This document shows, in pieces, positions 9,205-18,393 of a DNA stretch of 64,000 bases (positions are counted from its first letter, which is position 1; every line of letters begins with the position of its first letter). A program made the translations under genes and the position numbers. Below the pieces are notes generated by a model, which was not told where the DNA came from, made no database searches, and was given only the letters and a program-made list of their open reading frames with translations. The DNA comes from Clostridiaceae bacterium (GTDB lineage Bacteria > Bacillota_I > Bacilli_A > Erysipelotrichales > Coprobacillaceae). Where the stretch lies: the NCBI GenBank assembly GCA_902363625.1, contig CABJAS010000003.1, forward strand, positions 248,001-312,000. The letters are read 5' to 3'.

Positions 9205-10212
9205 TTATGCAAACATGATGGCAATGAAGACTATCGCAAAAGCAATCTGCGCTCCTCCGGTTAACCCGCCATAAAGAATGGCTTTAGGGCCTTCCTTGAC
9301 TAAATCTCTGAATTTCACACGCATTCCAATAGCTGCTAAGGCAATAATTTCAAACTGCGAACTGATTGATTTAGCTGTAGTCGATACAATAGTTGGAATA
9401 ATACCTGTACTGTTTAAAACGCTGAAGATAAAGAACCCTACCACAAACCAAGGAATCCCTGCTTTGATTTTAGATGTTATTTGAGTGTTCTTGGTAAACA
9501 GCGGTTTACCCTCTTCAAGATTCATCCTTGAATAAGATAATGCGATAAATACAATAAAGATAATACGTACAATTTTAAAGATCGTAGCAAATTCAACCAC
9601 TTCTTTGTTTACCATCACTGCCGAAGCAATAACCTGACCGATCGATTGTAAAGTACCGCCGATCATCGCTGAAGTTTTCAATGTTTTATGATGATAAAGC
9701 CAACCGGTTAAAAGCGGTAAGAGTACCATCAAAACTGTTCCGGTTACATTGACAATCGTGATTGAAATGCCCTTATCTTTACTGTCTGCATCTACAATCG
9801 GTGCTACTGTTCCGATAGCCGATGATCCGCAAACTGCATTTCCTGCGCACATCAGTAAAGAAAACTTTTTGGTAAAGCCGAGTTTCTTTCCGATAAAATA
9901 ACAGAGCATAATCGTACATGTCATCTGCAAGGCAATAAATCCAACTCCCTGAAATCCAATTCCTAAAATATCTGTCAACTGGAGTGTTAATCCGGTTAAT
10001 ACAATCGAATATTCTAATAATCTGCTTTCAGAAAATTTTGTTCCGATATTAAATATATCTTTATTTAAAAAAGTATTCCCTGCCAGCATTCCTATCCCAA
10101 TCGCAAAGAGCGCTGCGCCAACGCCGGGAACGATTTTAGCGATCTGCTGCGCGATCAACCCGATAATCAGACAAACCATAAACCCTGGTCCATATGCTTT
10201 TATTTTTTTCAT
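9205..10212 (-). CDS. YeiH family putative sulfate exporter (UPF0324)
   Basis: About 335 residues with ten or so hydrophobic helices. Characteristic features are GPGFMVCLIIGLIAQQIA at the N terminus and CAGNAVCGSSAIGTVAPI in the middle, which is the YeiH/UPF0324 signature. Members are annotated as sulfate or sulfonate-related exporters, with little direct proof. The start at 10212 follows GGGGAGAAGTTT; a longer frame to 10248 has no ribosome site. It is divergent from a LysR regulator, the classic arrangement in which the regulator controls this gene. Confidence 0.75.
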   Translation of the reverse strand: MKKIKAYGPGFMVCLIIGLIAQQIAKIVPGVGAALFAIGIGMLAGNTFLNKDIFNIGTKFSESRLLEYSIVLTGLTLQLTDILGIGFQGVGFIALQMTCTIMLCYFIGKKLGFTKKFSLLMCAGNAVCGSSAIGTVAPIVDADSKDKGISITIVNVTGTVLMVLLPLLTGWLYHHKTLKTSAMIGGTLQSIGQVIASAVMVNKEVVEFATIFKIVRIIFIVFIALSYSRMNLEEGKPLFTKNTQITSKIKAGIPWFVVGFFIFSVLNSTGIIPTIVSTTAKSISSQFEIIALAAIGMRVKFRDLVKEGPKAILYGGLTGGAQIAFAIVFIAIMFA

Positions 10213-10257
10213 AAACTTCTCCCCTATCTGTTGTTTGCAGTTTATCATAGTATTAGT

Positions 10258-10286
10258 ATAAATAAAAATTATAATATTTTATTTAT
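10258..10286. promoter_or_regulatory. Inverted-repeat operator candidate between yeiH and lysR
   Basis: ATAAATAAAA (10258-10267) and TTTTATTTAT (10277-10286) are perfect 10-base arms around nine bases. The site lies between the divergent yeiH-like and lysR-like genes. AT-rich dyads of this kind are where LysR proteins bind; a TATAAT for the regulator follows at 10300-10305. Confidence 0.5.
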
Positions 10287-10323
10287 CATAAATTTATATT
10301 ATAATCTATTTAGAGGTGAGTTT

Positions 10324-11241
10324 ATGATCGATGATAAAATTAAGACATTCATTAAAGTGGTTGAATGTCAAAACTATACACAGGCAGCAAATCTGCTTCA
10401 TTTAACTCAGCCTGCCGTCACTCAGCATATTAAAGCTTTAGAGAGTTACTATCAGCATAAGCTGATCGATCATCCCCATAAGTCCTTTCAGTTAACTAAA
10501 GCCGGAGAAATGCTGTATGATTATGCAAGGATTCAGCTTCACAATGAAGAGCTTTTTGAAGAAATGATTATCAAGCACTCTACCCCATTAACGATTGGAG
10601 CTACACTTTCGATTGCCGATTACTATATCCCGGCCTTGCTCGCCCCGGTTTTGATCTCTTCCAAGCAGGAGTATCAGATTATTGTGGCCAATACGCAAAA
10701 CCTTATTCAGGAAATGATGAATGGAAAGGTGGAGTGTGCTTTTGTTGAAGGGCATTTTAATACAGAGCTTTTTGACTATCATTTATTTAAGGAGGAACGT
10801 TTTATCCCGGTAGTACGAAGCACTCATCCGCTTGCCAATAAGAATATTTCCTTTAACGATTTATTTTCTTATCCTTTGTTTGTACGTGAAAAAGGCTCAG
10901 GAACAAGAGCCATCCTAGAGGATTATTTGAATCAGACACTTTATCAGCTTCATTCTTTCGAGCATTGCAATGAAATCGGCAATCTATCTATGATCAAAGC
11001 ATTACTCTTACATACCGATGGCATCACTTTCGTCTATGAAGGAGTGGTTGCCGAAGAATTAAAGCATGGGCAGTTGAAAGAACTTCAGTTGGCAGATTTT
11101 GAAATTACTCGACCAATGCATTTTATTTATTTAAAATCTAATATAAACAGATTAATTTATCAGCAGTTTTTTAAAAACTTAATGAAAAACTGTGAGGATT
11201 CTAACTCTGTTTGGGACAAAAGGATTATTTCAACGCAATAA
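10324..11241 (+). CDS. LysR family transcriptional regulator
   Basis: About 305 residues. The N-terminal winged helix-turn-helix covers residues 1-60 (VVECQNYTQAANLLHLTQPAVTQ then HIKALE), followed by a periplasmic-binding-protein-like effector domain. The ATG at 10324 is preceded by TAGAGGTGAG; a longer frame from 10231 would enter the promoter region of the divergent gene. It most likely regulates the divergent YeiH-like exporter in response to a small anion or sulfur compound, by analogy with CysB-like and YeiE systems. Confidence 0.88.
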   Translation: MIDDKIKTFIKVVECQNYTQAANLLHLTQPAVTQHIKALESYYQHKLIDHPHKSFQLTKAGEMLYDYARIQLHNEELFEEMIIKHSTPLTIGATLSIADYYIPALLAPVLISSKQEYQIIVANTQNLIQEMMNGKVECAFVEGHFNTELFDYHLFKEERFIPVVRSTHPLANKNISFNDLFSYPLFVREKGSGTRAILEDYLNQTLYQLHSFEHCNEIGNLSMIKALLLHTDGITFVYEGVVAEELKHGQLKELQLADFEITRPMHFIYLKSNINRLIYQQFFKNLMKNCEDSNSVWDKRIISTQ

Positions 11242-11259
11242 GAATGATCCTTTTCAATA

Positions 11260-11303
11260 AAAAAACACAGCTGGTACCTTTATCTGTACTTGTTGTGTTT
11301 TTT
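11260..11303. terminator. Bidirectional terminator between lysR and the ROK gene
   Basis: AAAAAACACA and TGTGTTTTTT form 10-base arms around a 24-base loop between convergent genes, giving a U tract in both directions. Confidence 0.65.
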
Positions 11304-11311
11304 CATTTCTA

Positions 11312-12208
11312 TTATGCTAACTGATACAACTGCATGAAATTGTATAATGCACCTAAAAGATTAGAATCATTATTAAATTTACATTTCACAACATTTGGTT
11401 TTCCGATATGCGGAACTTTCTCCCAAATCACGTCTACTTGATTTTTTAATTCTTCAATTAAGCGTGGCTGTTCACTGATTCCACCGCCGATACAGATCAT
11501 ATCCGGGTCAAAAATCAACTGACAGTTATAAAAATGGACAGCTGCTGAATAACAGAAGTCTTTTAGAATTTCTTCAGCATCTTGATCTCCATCATGAAGC
11601 ATCTCAAAGAATTTTTCACCATCAAGAGCGTCCTGTGCCATTCCTTTTTTAATTGATAATTTAGTGCCTAAAAGCAGCGCAGAATTTTGATGTGCCCAGA
11701 TTACCGGTTCTTTATGACGATCCATTTCATTTAATAAGAAACTTACTTCTCCTGCAATCAAACGATTTCCACGGTGAATGCGTTTATTTTTAATCACAGC
11801 TCCGGCAATTCCGGTACCAAAGGCAATCACAATCGCATCCTGAACCTCTTTAGCGCTTCCGATCCATACTTCGGCTAATCCCGCACATTTCCCATCATTT
11901 TCTACTGCTACAGGTAACCCATCACAGCGTTTTGAAACAACCTCTTTTAAACATACTTGATGCAGAAACGGAAGATTTCCGCCATTATAAACAATCCCTT
12001 TTTCCACATCGACAGCACCCGGAGTTGAAATTGCGATTCCTTCAACTTGTCCAGCAAACTGTCGATATACTTTTTCCAAAGAATCAATGAACCCCTCTAT
12101 TCCTTGATTAAGAATGGTAGGAATTTTATCTTTAGATGTGATCTCTCCCGCTGATGTGATCGTCGCATATTTTACAAAAGATCCACCAATATCAAATACT
12201 AAATACAT
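11312..12208 (-). CDS. ROK family sugar kinase
   Basis: A 298-residue ROK kinase. The phosphate-binding loop is VFDIGGSFVKY at the N terminus, the second motif is IVIAFGTGIAGAVI, and HRGNRLIAGE carries the substrate-binding Glu. The usual zinc motif with three Cys (CxCGxxGC) is absent, and no helix-turn-helix precedes the kinase, so this is an enzyme rather than a NagC-like repressor. Start at 12208 follows AAAGGAGGGTGAATAAC. Glucokinase or another hexose/aminosugar kinase is possible. A cre-like site lies between its -35 and -10. Confidence 0.83.
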   Translation of the reverse strand: MYLVFDIGGSFVKYATITSAGEITSKDKIPTILNQGIEGFIDSLEKVYRQFAGQVEGIAISTPGAVDVEKGIVYNGGNLPFLHQVCLKEVVSKRCDGLPVAVENDGKCAGLAEVWIGSAKEVQDAIVIAFGTGIAGAVIKNKRIHRGNRLIAGEVSFLLNEMDRHKEPVIWAHQNSALLLGTKLSIKKGMAQDALDGEKFFEMLHDGDQDAEEILKDFCYSAAVHFYNCQLIFDPDMICIGGGISEQPRLIEELKNQVDVIWEKVPHIGKPNVVKCKFNNDSNLLGALYNFMQLYQLA

Positions 12209-12237
12209 GTTATTCACCCTCCTTTTTTGATTATACA

Positions 12238-12251
12238 CTGAAACGCTTACA
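12238..12251 (-). promoter_or_regulatory. cre-like site in the ROK kinase promoter
   Basis: On the minus strand TGTAAGCGTT matches the first ten positions of the CcpA cre consensus; the tail (TCAG) does not. It lies in the spacer before the TATAAT of the ROK gene, a typical repression position. Confidence 0.4.
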
Positions 12252-12292
12252 TAAGGAATAAAAATTTGTTACAATGACTAAGAGGTGAGATT

Positions 12293-13066
12293 ATGACAAA
12301 ACTATTTTTCTTTGATATTGATGGGACTATTGCTCACGGGCAGCATATTCCAAATGAAAATATCGCTACTTTAAAACAGCTTCGTGAACTAGGACATTAT
12401 ACATTTATCTGTACCGGGCGCCCGATTAGCTACGCTAAAATGTTATTTGGTGACTTAGTTGATGGCTACATTACCAGTAATGGACGGCAGGCTTATTTTC
12501 ATGATAAACAAATTTTAGACAAGCCCTTGACCAACGAGGAAGTAAAACGCTTCATGACCATCTGTCAGAGTGTTGACTGCGATTATGCCTTCATTGGCAG
12601 CAAGAAAGGTTATATCAGTGATGTCTCAGAAGAGTTGTTTAAAAAATTAAATGGGCAGTATAAACGTGATGATTTCTTTGAACGTGCTTGGAATCCGGAG
12701 AAAATTACAACGTATATCTTCGATATTTTCTATAAAGATGATGATCATTTTAAGCACATTGTCAAAGCCTTTGAAAAGGATGTCATATTAAACGATCACC
12801 ACGGTGCTTTTTCAGCCGATGCGACAACGCTCTCCCATGATAAAGGAGATGGAATTGCCAGCGTATTAAAACATTTAAAAATGGAAGACGCAGACAGTTT
12901 TGCATTCGGTGACGGCAGCAACGATTTATGTATGTTTAAAGCTGTGAAAAATAAAATTGCAATGGGCAATGCTATCGATACTCTAAAAAAAGAAGCAACT
13001 TATATCAGCAGCGATTATTTAGAGGGCGGTATCGTCAATGCTTTAAAACATTTTAATCTATTATAA
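12293..13066 (+). CDS. HAD superfamily phosphatase, Cof-like (type IIB)
   Basis: A 257-residue Cof-type HAD hydrolase: motif I FFFDIDGTIAHG, motif II FICTGRP, motif III Lys in SHDKGDGI, motif IV FGDGSNDLCMF. It is divergent from the ROK kinase, with a TACAAT box (12270-12275) 18 bases before the start and GAGGTGAG as ribosome site. Linked position suggests a role in sugar-phosphate turnover together with the kinase, but no substrate can be named. Confidence 0.86.
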   Translation: MTKLFFFDIDGTIAHGQHIPNENIATLKQLRELGHYTFICTGRPISYAKMLFGDLVDGYITSNGRQAYFHDKQILDKPLTNEEVKRFMTICQSVDCDYAFIGSKKGYISDVSEELFKKLNGQYKRDDFFERAWNPEKITTYIFDIFYKDDDHFKHIVKAFEKDVILNDHHGAFSADATTLSHDKGDGIASVLKHLKMEDADSFAFGDGSNDLCMFKAVKNKIAMGNAIDTLKKEATYISSDYLEGGIVNALKHFNLL

Positions 13067-13069
13067 TTT

Positions 13070-13100
13070 AAAGACGAATTCAATAGAGTTCGTCTTTTTT
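13070..13100 (+). terminator. Terminator after the HAD gene
   Basis: AAAGACGAA pairs with TTCGTCTTT around a 10-base loop, followed by a T-rich run. Confidence 0.85.
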
Positions 13101-13104
13101 TCTT

Positions 13105-13512
13105 CTAAAAAGTTATCAAGATGACTAATAAATTTATTAGTAAAGGCACTAACATGTCCATTTCTTCTTGAGTGTAACTTTTAAATGCTTTAGAGGCTAA
13201 ACGTTGTGTAAAAATTTTATTTTCCATCGCTTTATTTTTACCTAAAGACGTTAAATATACATGAATACTACGTTTATCATGAGGATCAGTTTTTCTAACA
13301 TCTAACCTGCTTTTACAACTTTCATTAAAAGTTCTCTCATTGACGCTCTTGTGATATCCATCTGTTTAATGAGTTCAGTTTGAGATATTCCATCTTGTTT
13401 CATCAATACTGAAAACAAATGCCCATGTCCTCTTTTTGTTGATAACATTTATATAAAGTTTTATTACATTTTCTAAATAATATAAGTAGTTCTGTTTCTG
13501 TAATATTATCCA
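13105..13512 (-). pseudogene. Frameshifted MarR family regulator
   Basis: Three reading frames must be joined to rebuild a MarR protein. Part one starts MDNITETELLILFRKCNK and stops after ICFQY. Part two, in another frame, has LMKQDGISQTELIKQMDIT then RASM, the winged-helix recognition region. Part three has RLDVRKTDPHDKRS then VYLTSLGK, the MarR wing, and a C-terminal helix ending at 13105. At least two frameshifts make it non-functional. It lies directly downstream of the aldo/keto reductase and MATE genes in the same direction, and may once have regulated them. Confidence 0.72.
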
Positions 13513-13631
13513 TAATACGCTTCTTTTTTATCCTTTGTTTTTCTATTATAGAATAATTTATATAAACATTCCATGTTCTAACTTTTATATAAAGAAAACT
13601 GCTAACAAAATTGCTAACAGTTTTGAAGTAT

Positions 13632-14600
13632 TTAAAATTTTCTTGGTAAATAAGGTTCTTCTAAATAAGCAAGATCTTCTTTAGTTAAATGAACATCTAA
13701 AGTTCTAACTGTATCTTCTAATCTTTCTGGTGAAGATGTTCCTACAATAATAGAAGCAATAGGCTCTTTAGAAAGTTCATACGATAAAATAATATTCGCT
13801 TTAGAACATGCATATTTACTTGCTAATTCTTCTACACGACGAATAATTTCATCATCTCCGTCATCTGTATAAGTACGTTTAGAAGAAGGGTGTTGTGTTA
13901 CTGAACGAGATGTTACTTCATCATCTTTACGTGCTAAACGTCCTCCTAATAAACATTTATATGGTGTTAAACTTACACCTTGATCTTTTAATAAGGGGAA
14001 TACTTCTCTTTCATCTTCTCTACTTAATAAGTTATGTGGATTTTGTAATGAAATGAATTTCGCCCAACCGTTCTTTTCCGCAATCGCTTGCGCTTTAGCG
14101 AATTGCCATGCATGAAAATTAGACGCTCCAATGTATCTTACTTTACCCATTACAACTAAATCATTTAATGCTTTCATTGTTTCTTCTAAAGGTGTAAAAG
14201 CATCGTAATGATGAACAATATATAAATCAATATAATCTGTTCCTAAACGTTTTAATGATTTTTCTACTTCTTGAAAAATATGTTTTCTTGACAATCCGGT
14301 TTGGTTAGGACCATGATGAGGATCCATATTAATCCCACATTTTGTTGCAATGACCACTTCATCTCGATTTGCATATTTTTTAATGGCACGACCTAAAAAA
14401 TCTTCTGCTTCTCCATTCGAATATACATTTGCAGTATCAAAGAAATTAATTCCTAAGTCTAACGCTTTTTTAATAACGGCTTCTGATTTTTCTTCATCTA
14501 GACACCATGGAAATAAAACCCCTGGTGTACCAAATGACATACACCCAATACAAAATTTTGAAACTTGTAACCCTGAATTTCCCAAACGAATATATTCCAT
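13632..14600 (-). CDS. Aldo/keto reductase
   Basis: A 322-residue NADPH-dependent oxidoreductase of the aldo/keto reductase family (YcsN/Tas-like). Catalytic residues are visible in order: Asp and Tyr in FFDTANVYSNG, Lys in VIATKCG, and His in YIVHHYD. The phosphate-binding end reads IVGTSSPERLE. Such enzymes reduce aldehydes or quinone-like compounds. It is three bases downstream of the MATE gene and certainly co-transcribed. Codon use here is more AT-rich than in the neighbouring housekeeping genes, which fits a recently acquired resistance-type cassette. Confidence 0.87.
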   Translation of the reverse strand: MEYIRLGNSGLQVSKFCIGCMSFGTPGVLFPWCLDEEKSEAVIKKALDLGINFFDTANVYSNGEAEDFLGRAIKKYANRDEVVIATKCGINMDPHHGPNQTGLSRKHIFQEVEKSLKRLGTDYIDLYIVHHYDAFTPLEETMKALNDLVVMGKVRYIGASNFHAWQFAKAQAIAEKNGWAKFISLQNPHNLLSREDEREVFPLLKDQGVSLTPYKCLLGGRLARKDDEVTSRSVTQHPSSKRTYTDDGDDEIIRRVEELASKYACSKANIILSYELSKEPIASIIVGTSSPERLEDTVRTLDVHLTKEDLAYLEEPYLPRKF

Positions 14601-14603
14601 TTT

Positions 14604-15953
14604 TTATTCCTCCATTTCTAATGTAACTTGTTTTTGAATTCGTTTATGCATCAATATTCCAAGTGGAACACTAACGGCTTCTGCAAGGATATACGCCCAC
14701 CATATAAGATTGACTTGTCCAAACTGTTTAAATAAAACTAAGAAAATAAATAAAAAGATCGTTTGACGTGCTAATGTTAGACTCATTGAATGTATTCCTC
14801 TACCAAACCCTTGGAAAGATGAGGCAAAGGCTAAACATAAAATACTTATTAAATATGAAATCCCTAAAATACGGATTGCGACACTTCCCATCGCTATCAT
14901 ATCAGGTGACGCATCAAATAATTTTAAAATAACACCTGGAAAACACTCAATGAAAATAAAGATGACTAAATAAATTCCATATTCATAAATTATTGTCCAT
15001 TTTAAACTATCATAAGAACGTTTTAAGTTTTTTGCCCCATAATTATAAGCCACTAAAGGAACGACACCATTATTTAATCCCCAGATGGGTACTAACGCTA
15101 AAGATTGAATTTTAGCACAAGCTCCATATACGGCAACTGCAGTTGATGAGAATGAAATTAAAATACTATTAACATAAACTCCCATAACGGAAAGCATTCC
15201 TTGAGCAATTCCTGAAGGAACCCCTACTTTTAAAATATTTAACACATTTTTAAAATGTGGTTTTATCACAAAGTGTATTGGAATTTCTTTATTGTATTTC
15301 TTATTTAAAATAATTCCTAAGCTAGCTCCTACAAATTGTCCAATGACTGTGGCAATTGCTGCCCCAACAATCCCCATGGCGGGAATCCCAAAATATCCAA
15401 AGATAAAAATTGGATCTAAGATAAGATTTGTAATTGCTCCCGAAGATAAAGTAAATAAGAATAAGTTAGATTTACCACTTGCGATTGTAAAACGGTCAAA
15501 TACCCATTGTCCCATAAAACCAAGACTCATAAACATGACAATACTTAAATAAGCAATTCCATAATTGGCAATTTCATGGTCTCCTCCTGATTGAGATAAG
15601 AAATAAGGTTTTAATAAAAATAATGACGTAATCGCTAAAATGATCCAAAATACAAAAGCTAACCAGATAGCGGCAGATGCACTTCGTTTTACTTCTTCAT
15701 CATTCTTTTCTCCTAACGCTTTTGAAATCACCGCATTTAATCCTACTGCATTAGCGACACCTAAAGCTGACATCAGAATTTGAATTGGATTTGCAAGAGC
15801 TAAAGCCGTTAACGCTTTTTCAGATACATGTGATACAAATATACTATCAACAAAATTATATAAATTACTAATAAGTAGCGACAACATTAATGGTACACCA
15901 TTGACAAGCACTAATTTTTTAATATCCATTGTGGCCATACGATTTTTTTCCAT
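14604..15953 (-). CDS. MATE family efflux transporter
   Basis: A 449-residue MATE antiporter with 12 hydrophobic helices in two related halves (MLSLLISNLYNFVDSIFVS in helix 1 and GVPSGIAQGMLSVMGVYVN in helix 7). It exports cationic drugs or metabolites in exchange for Na+ or H+. A TATAAT (minus, 15980-15985) lies upstream, divergent from a TetR gene that probably represses it. The downstream aldo/keto reductase is coupled to it. Confidence 0.87.
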   Translation of the reverse strand: MEKNRMATMDIKKLVLVNGVPLMLSLLISNLYNFVDSIFVSHVSEKALTALALANPIQILMSALGVANAVGLNAVISKALGEKNDEEVKRSASAAIWLAFVFWIILAITSLFLLKPYFLSQSGGDHEIANYGIAYLSIVMFMSLGFMGQWVFDRFTIASGKSNLFLFTLSSGAITNLILDPIFIFGYFGIPAMGIVGAAIATVIGQFVGASLGIILNKKYNKEIPIHFVIKPHFKNVLNILKVGVPSGIAQGMLSVMGVYVNSILISFSSTAVAVYGACAKIQSLALVPIWGLNNGVVPLVAYNYGAKNLKRSYDSLKWTIIYEYGIYLVIFIFIECFPGVILKLFDASPDMIAMGSVAIRILGISYLISILCLAFASSFQGFGRGIHSMSLTLARQTIFLFIFLVLFKQFGQVNLIWWAYILAEAVSVPLGILMHKRIQKQVTLEMEE

Positions 15954-16095
15954 AGCCTTCCTCCTTTCATTACACCTTTATTATAATAAACAAATGATAA
16001 ATAACCATGCCCAGATTTTTTAGAGCGTTCCCTATGCCACACTTTTAAAAATGTGGGGTTTATTTCTTTTATTTGATTTCAAAAAACAACTCATT

Positions 16096-16101
16096 TATAA
16101 T
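16096..16101 (+). promoter_or_regulatory. -10 box for the tetR gene
   Basis: TATAAT 28 bases before the ATG, with AAAGGAGA as ribosome site. The 176-base region between the divergent MATE and TetR genes also holds a CCACA...TGTGG dyad near 16035-16060, a possible operator. Confidence 0.5.
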
Positions 16102-16129
16102 AAATACATAAAGTCAAAAGGAGAATTTT

Positions 16130-16675
16130 ATGGATTTACGTGTTAAACGAACTAAAACTGCGATACAAAACACTTTTAAAGAAATGATTACGACAACAGA
16201 TATTCATAAAATCACAGTTAAATCATTAACAGATAAAGCGATGATCAATCGTAAAACATTTTATTTACACTATGAAACAATAGAAGATTTAATTCGTGAA
16301 TTTATTGATGAAATTACAGAAAACTATATCAAAGCAACGGATGAACTTCCTCAAGGAAGAAGTCATGAAGTCGCTAATCGTTTATTCTTTGAATATTTTT
16401 CTAATCAAGAAGAATATGTTCAACGTATTTTATGCTATCCTGCTTATAATGAATTATGCAATACTATTTTTGATAAAGCCTATCTACATGCCTTAAGTGA
16501 TGATCATCCTTATCGCAAATTTTCCAAAGAAAAGCAAAATATTATCAAAACTTATTATTGTTCTACTACTCTTGATATTTATCGCCAATGGATTAAAGAC
16601 GGTAAAAAAATGTCTATTGATGAAATTGTAGAATTATCTAATCAATTAATTTGTTATGGAGTGACATCTATATAA
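16130..16675 (+). CDS. TetR/AcrR family transcriptional regulator
   Basis: A 181-residue TetR regulator. The N-terminal DNA-binding helices read RTKTAIQNTFKEMI...ITVKSLTDKAMINRKTFYLHYE, with FYLHYE as the usual end of the recognition helix. The C-terminal ligand domain is of the AcrR-like TetR_C type and diverse. It is divergent from the MATE pump, so the likely function is repression of that pump and of itself until a toxic ligand binds. Confidence 0.85.
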   Translation: MDLRVKRTKTAIQNTFKEMITTTDIHKITVKSLTDKAMINRKTFYLHYETIEDLIREFIDEITENYIKATDELPQGRSHEVANRLFFEYFSNQEEYVQRILCYPAYNELCNTIFDKAYLHALSDDHPYRKFSKEKQNIIKTYYCSTTLDIYRQWIKDGKKMSIDEIVELSNQLICYGVTSI

Positions 16676-16681
16676 AATATA

Positions 16682-16707
16682 AGTTATCTTTATGATAGCT
16701 TTTTTTC
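16682..16707 (+). terminator. Terminator after tetR
   Basis: AGTTATC and GATAGCT form a 7-bp stem (one G-T) around TTTAT, followed by seven T. Confidence 0.7.
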
Positions 16708-16807
16708 TTATCATTTATCTACGGTGTAGGCACTAAAGAATCGTTATAATAAATAATTAAGAGCGTGATTTTGTGAAAAACAAACATAAAAATAACAGTA
16801 TATAGAT

Positions 16808-16960
16808 ATGGTCAATGACCCATTAATATTTACCAATTTCTTACAAATACTATTCAATGCAGCAGATACTGTTGTCGTAGGGAAATTAGCTGGACAACAT
16901 CCTTTAGAACTGGATCTATTGTCTTTTTATCAACCGCTTTATTTACATGATTTACAATGA
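16808..16960 (+). pseudogene. N-terminal remnant of a second MATE transporter
   Basis: Translation gives FLQILFNAADTVVVGKLAGQ, the first helix of a MATE or related multidrug transporter, followed after a frameshift by TGSIVFLSTALF. The rest of the gene is missing. The 16961-17110 stretch that follows has no recognisable coding content. Confidence 0.6.
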
Positions 16961-17114
16961 AATGTACAACGATAGAGAGCCAAAATATAAGAAGATATGC
17001 CTAGTTACAAGGTAGTACTGTCCAACAGTAAGAGCTGACAAATTTTGAAAAATAAGGATATATCAGCAGTTTGAGGGCTTATGAAAAAGATATTGAAAAA
17101 GTGGTATGCTTTTT

Positions 17115-17146
17115 AAATAAAAAAGGACCCATCAAGAAGATGGATC
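17115..17146 (-). terminator. Terminator overlapping the AI-2E gene end
   Basis: On the minus strand GATCCATC, loop TTCTT, GATGGGTC, then TTTTTTATTT. The stem contains the last codons and the TGA stop of the gene. Confidence 0.8.
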
Positions 17147-18235
17147 AGGGTTATCATCAATATTTCGATATAAATGAATTTTACCGGTATCATTAAGATT
17201 CATGATAATAATGATCACAATCGGACAGATTAATAGTCCTAATACGCCAAACACTTTAGCCCCAGCGAACATACTGATAAGCATCAGCAACGGATGAATT
17301 CCCACCTGTTTACCGACTATTTTTGGTTCAATGATATTGCGGATAACCGTAATGACAATATATAGGATCAGCATTCCCACCGCCAAGGTCATCTCGTTAT
17401 TGATAAACAGATAGACTACCCAAGGAATCATGATCCCGCCGGTTCCAAGAACAGGCAGCACATCAAAGATTGAGATCAGCAAAGCTATCAGAAAAGGACT
17501 GCCTACTCCCAAAATCATAAATCCAACGGATAGCTCTACAAAGGTAATCGTCATCAGTTTGGCATATGCAAAGATAATTTGCAGTAATGTGTTGACTGCA
17601 TAATCCTTAATTTCATAAAGCAGTCCTTTTACCTTAGGCGAACATTGAGCTAAGATAAACTGATTGATATGATGAAAATCAATAGCGATAAAGAATGAAG
17701 AAATGATAGTGACTAAGGCACTCAACAAAAAGTTTGGTATGCTGGCAATGAATCCAGAAATAAATTTCATTGAGCTGCTGGAAATCACACTTCCAAAAGC
17801 CACAACAATTTCCATAAAGTTAGATTCTGCATCTTTCAGCATTTCCAGCAGCTGCGGTGACAGACTGCCCACTAAGCTTTCCACATCGTTAAATAATGTC
17901 GTTACCGTCGGTTCAATATATACTTCAATCAGCTGTGGGAGATTTTTTAAGTTTTCACTAATAATAATGACTAGCTTAAAGACAAGCAAACTGATTCCTG
18001 CTCCAATCAATATATAAAGCAACAATAGAATTATAATTGCTATTCGTTCATTTTTTGCGTGCATCACTCTTTTTAAAGGCTGAATGATCATCTGCAGTAA
18101 TGCCACAATTAAAAAAGCGAGTATAAAAGGAAACAGCCATGCCATGGCATATTTAAAAACAAAATAAGCGATGATGGCGATTAATCCATAATAAAGTACA
18201 TTAATAATAAAAGAACGCTTTTTTTCTATATCCAT
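17132..18235 (-). CDS. AI-2E family transporter (PF01594)
   Basis: A 367-residue permease with eight or so membrane helices. Helices 1-3 occupy residues 10-90, a soluble stretch follows (100-150), and the C-terminal half has the conserved PFLIALLISIFDVLPVLGTG and IIEPKIVGKQVGIHPLL segments. The family includes TqsA-type exporters and Na+(Li+)/H+ antiporters, so the name does not prove AI-2 export. It is monocistronic with its own terminator, and divergent from the hydrogenase operon. Confidence 0.85.
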   Translation of the reverse strand: MDIEKKRSFIINVLYYGLIAIIAYFVFKYAMAWLFPFILAFLIVALLQMIIQPLKRVMHAKNERIAIIILLLLYILIGAGISLLVFKLVIIISENLKNLPQLIEVYIEPTVTTLFNDVESLVGSLSPQLLEMLKDAESNFMEIVVAFGSVISSSSMKFISGFIASIPNFLLSALVTIISSFFIAIDFHHINQFILAQCSPKVKGLLYEIKDYAVNTLLQIIFAYAKLMTITFVELSVGFMILGVGSPFLIALLISIFDVLPVLGTGGIMIPWVVYLFINNEMTLAVGMLILYIVITVIRNIIEPKIVGKQVGIHPLLMLISMFAGAKVFGVLGLLICPIVIIIIMNLNDTGKIHLYRNIDDNPDPSS

Positions 18236-18393
18236 AAGGTCACCTCTTTTTTGTATTCTATCATATTTCTTATCAAATTTATAATAGAATTATAATGTGT
18301 TTTTAAAACTCTATTCGAAAAATGAAAACGGTATCAATTTATAGTGTTTTTTGTTATAATGTGAATAGATAAAAATAAGAAAGAGGTGTGGAA
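18236..18393. promoter_or_regulatory. Divergent promoter region ahead of the hydrogenase operon
   Basis: TATAAT at 18355-18360 lies about 34 bases before the first hydrogenase codon; the matching -35 is poor (TATCAA at 18332). I searched for a Rex-type dyad (TTGTTAA...TTAACAA) and saw none, so redox control through Rex is not supported here. Confidence 0.5.

Noticed and set aside
18236..18393. Rex operator in front of the hydrogenase operon
   Set aside because: No TTGTTAA-N4-TTAACAA-like dyad; the nearest string TTGTTATAATG is just the -10 region.
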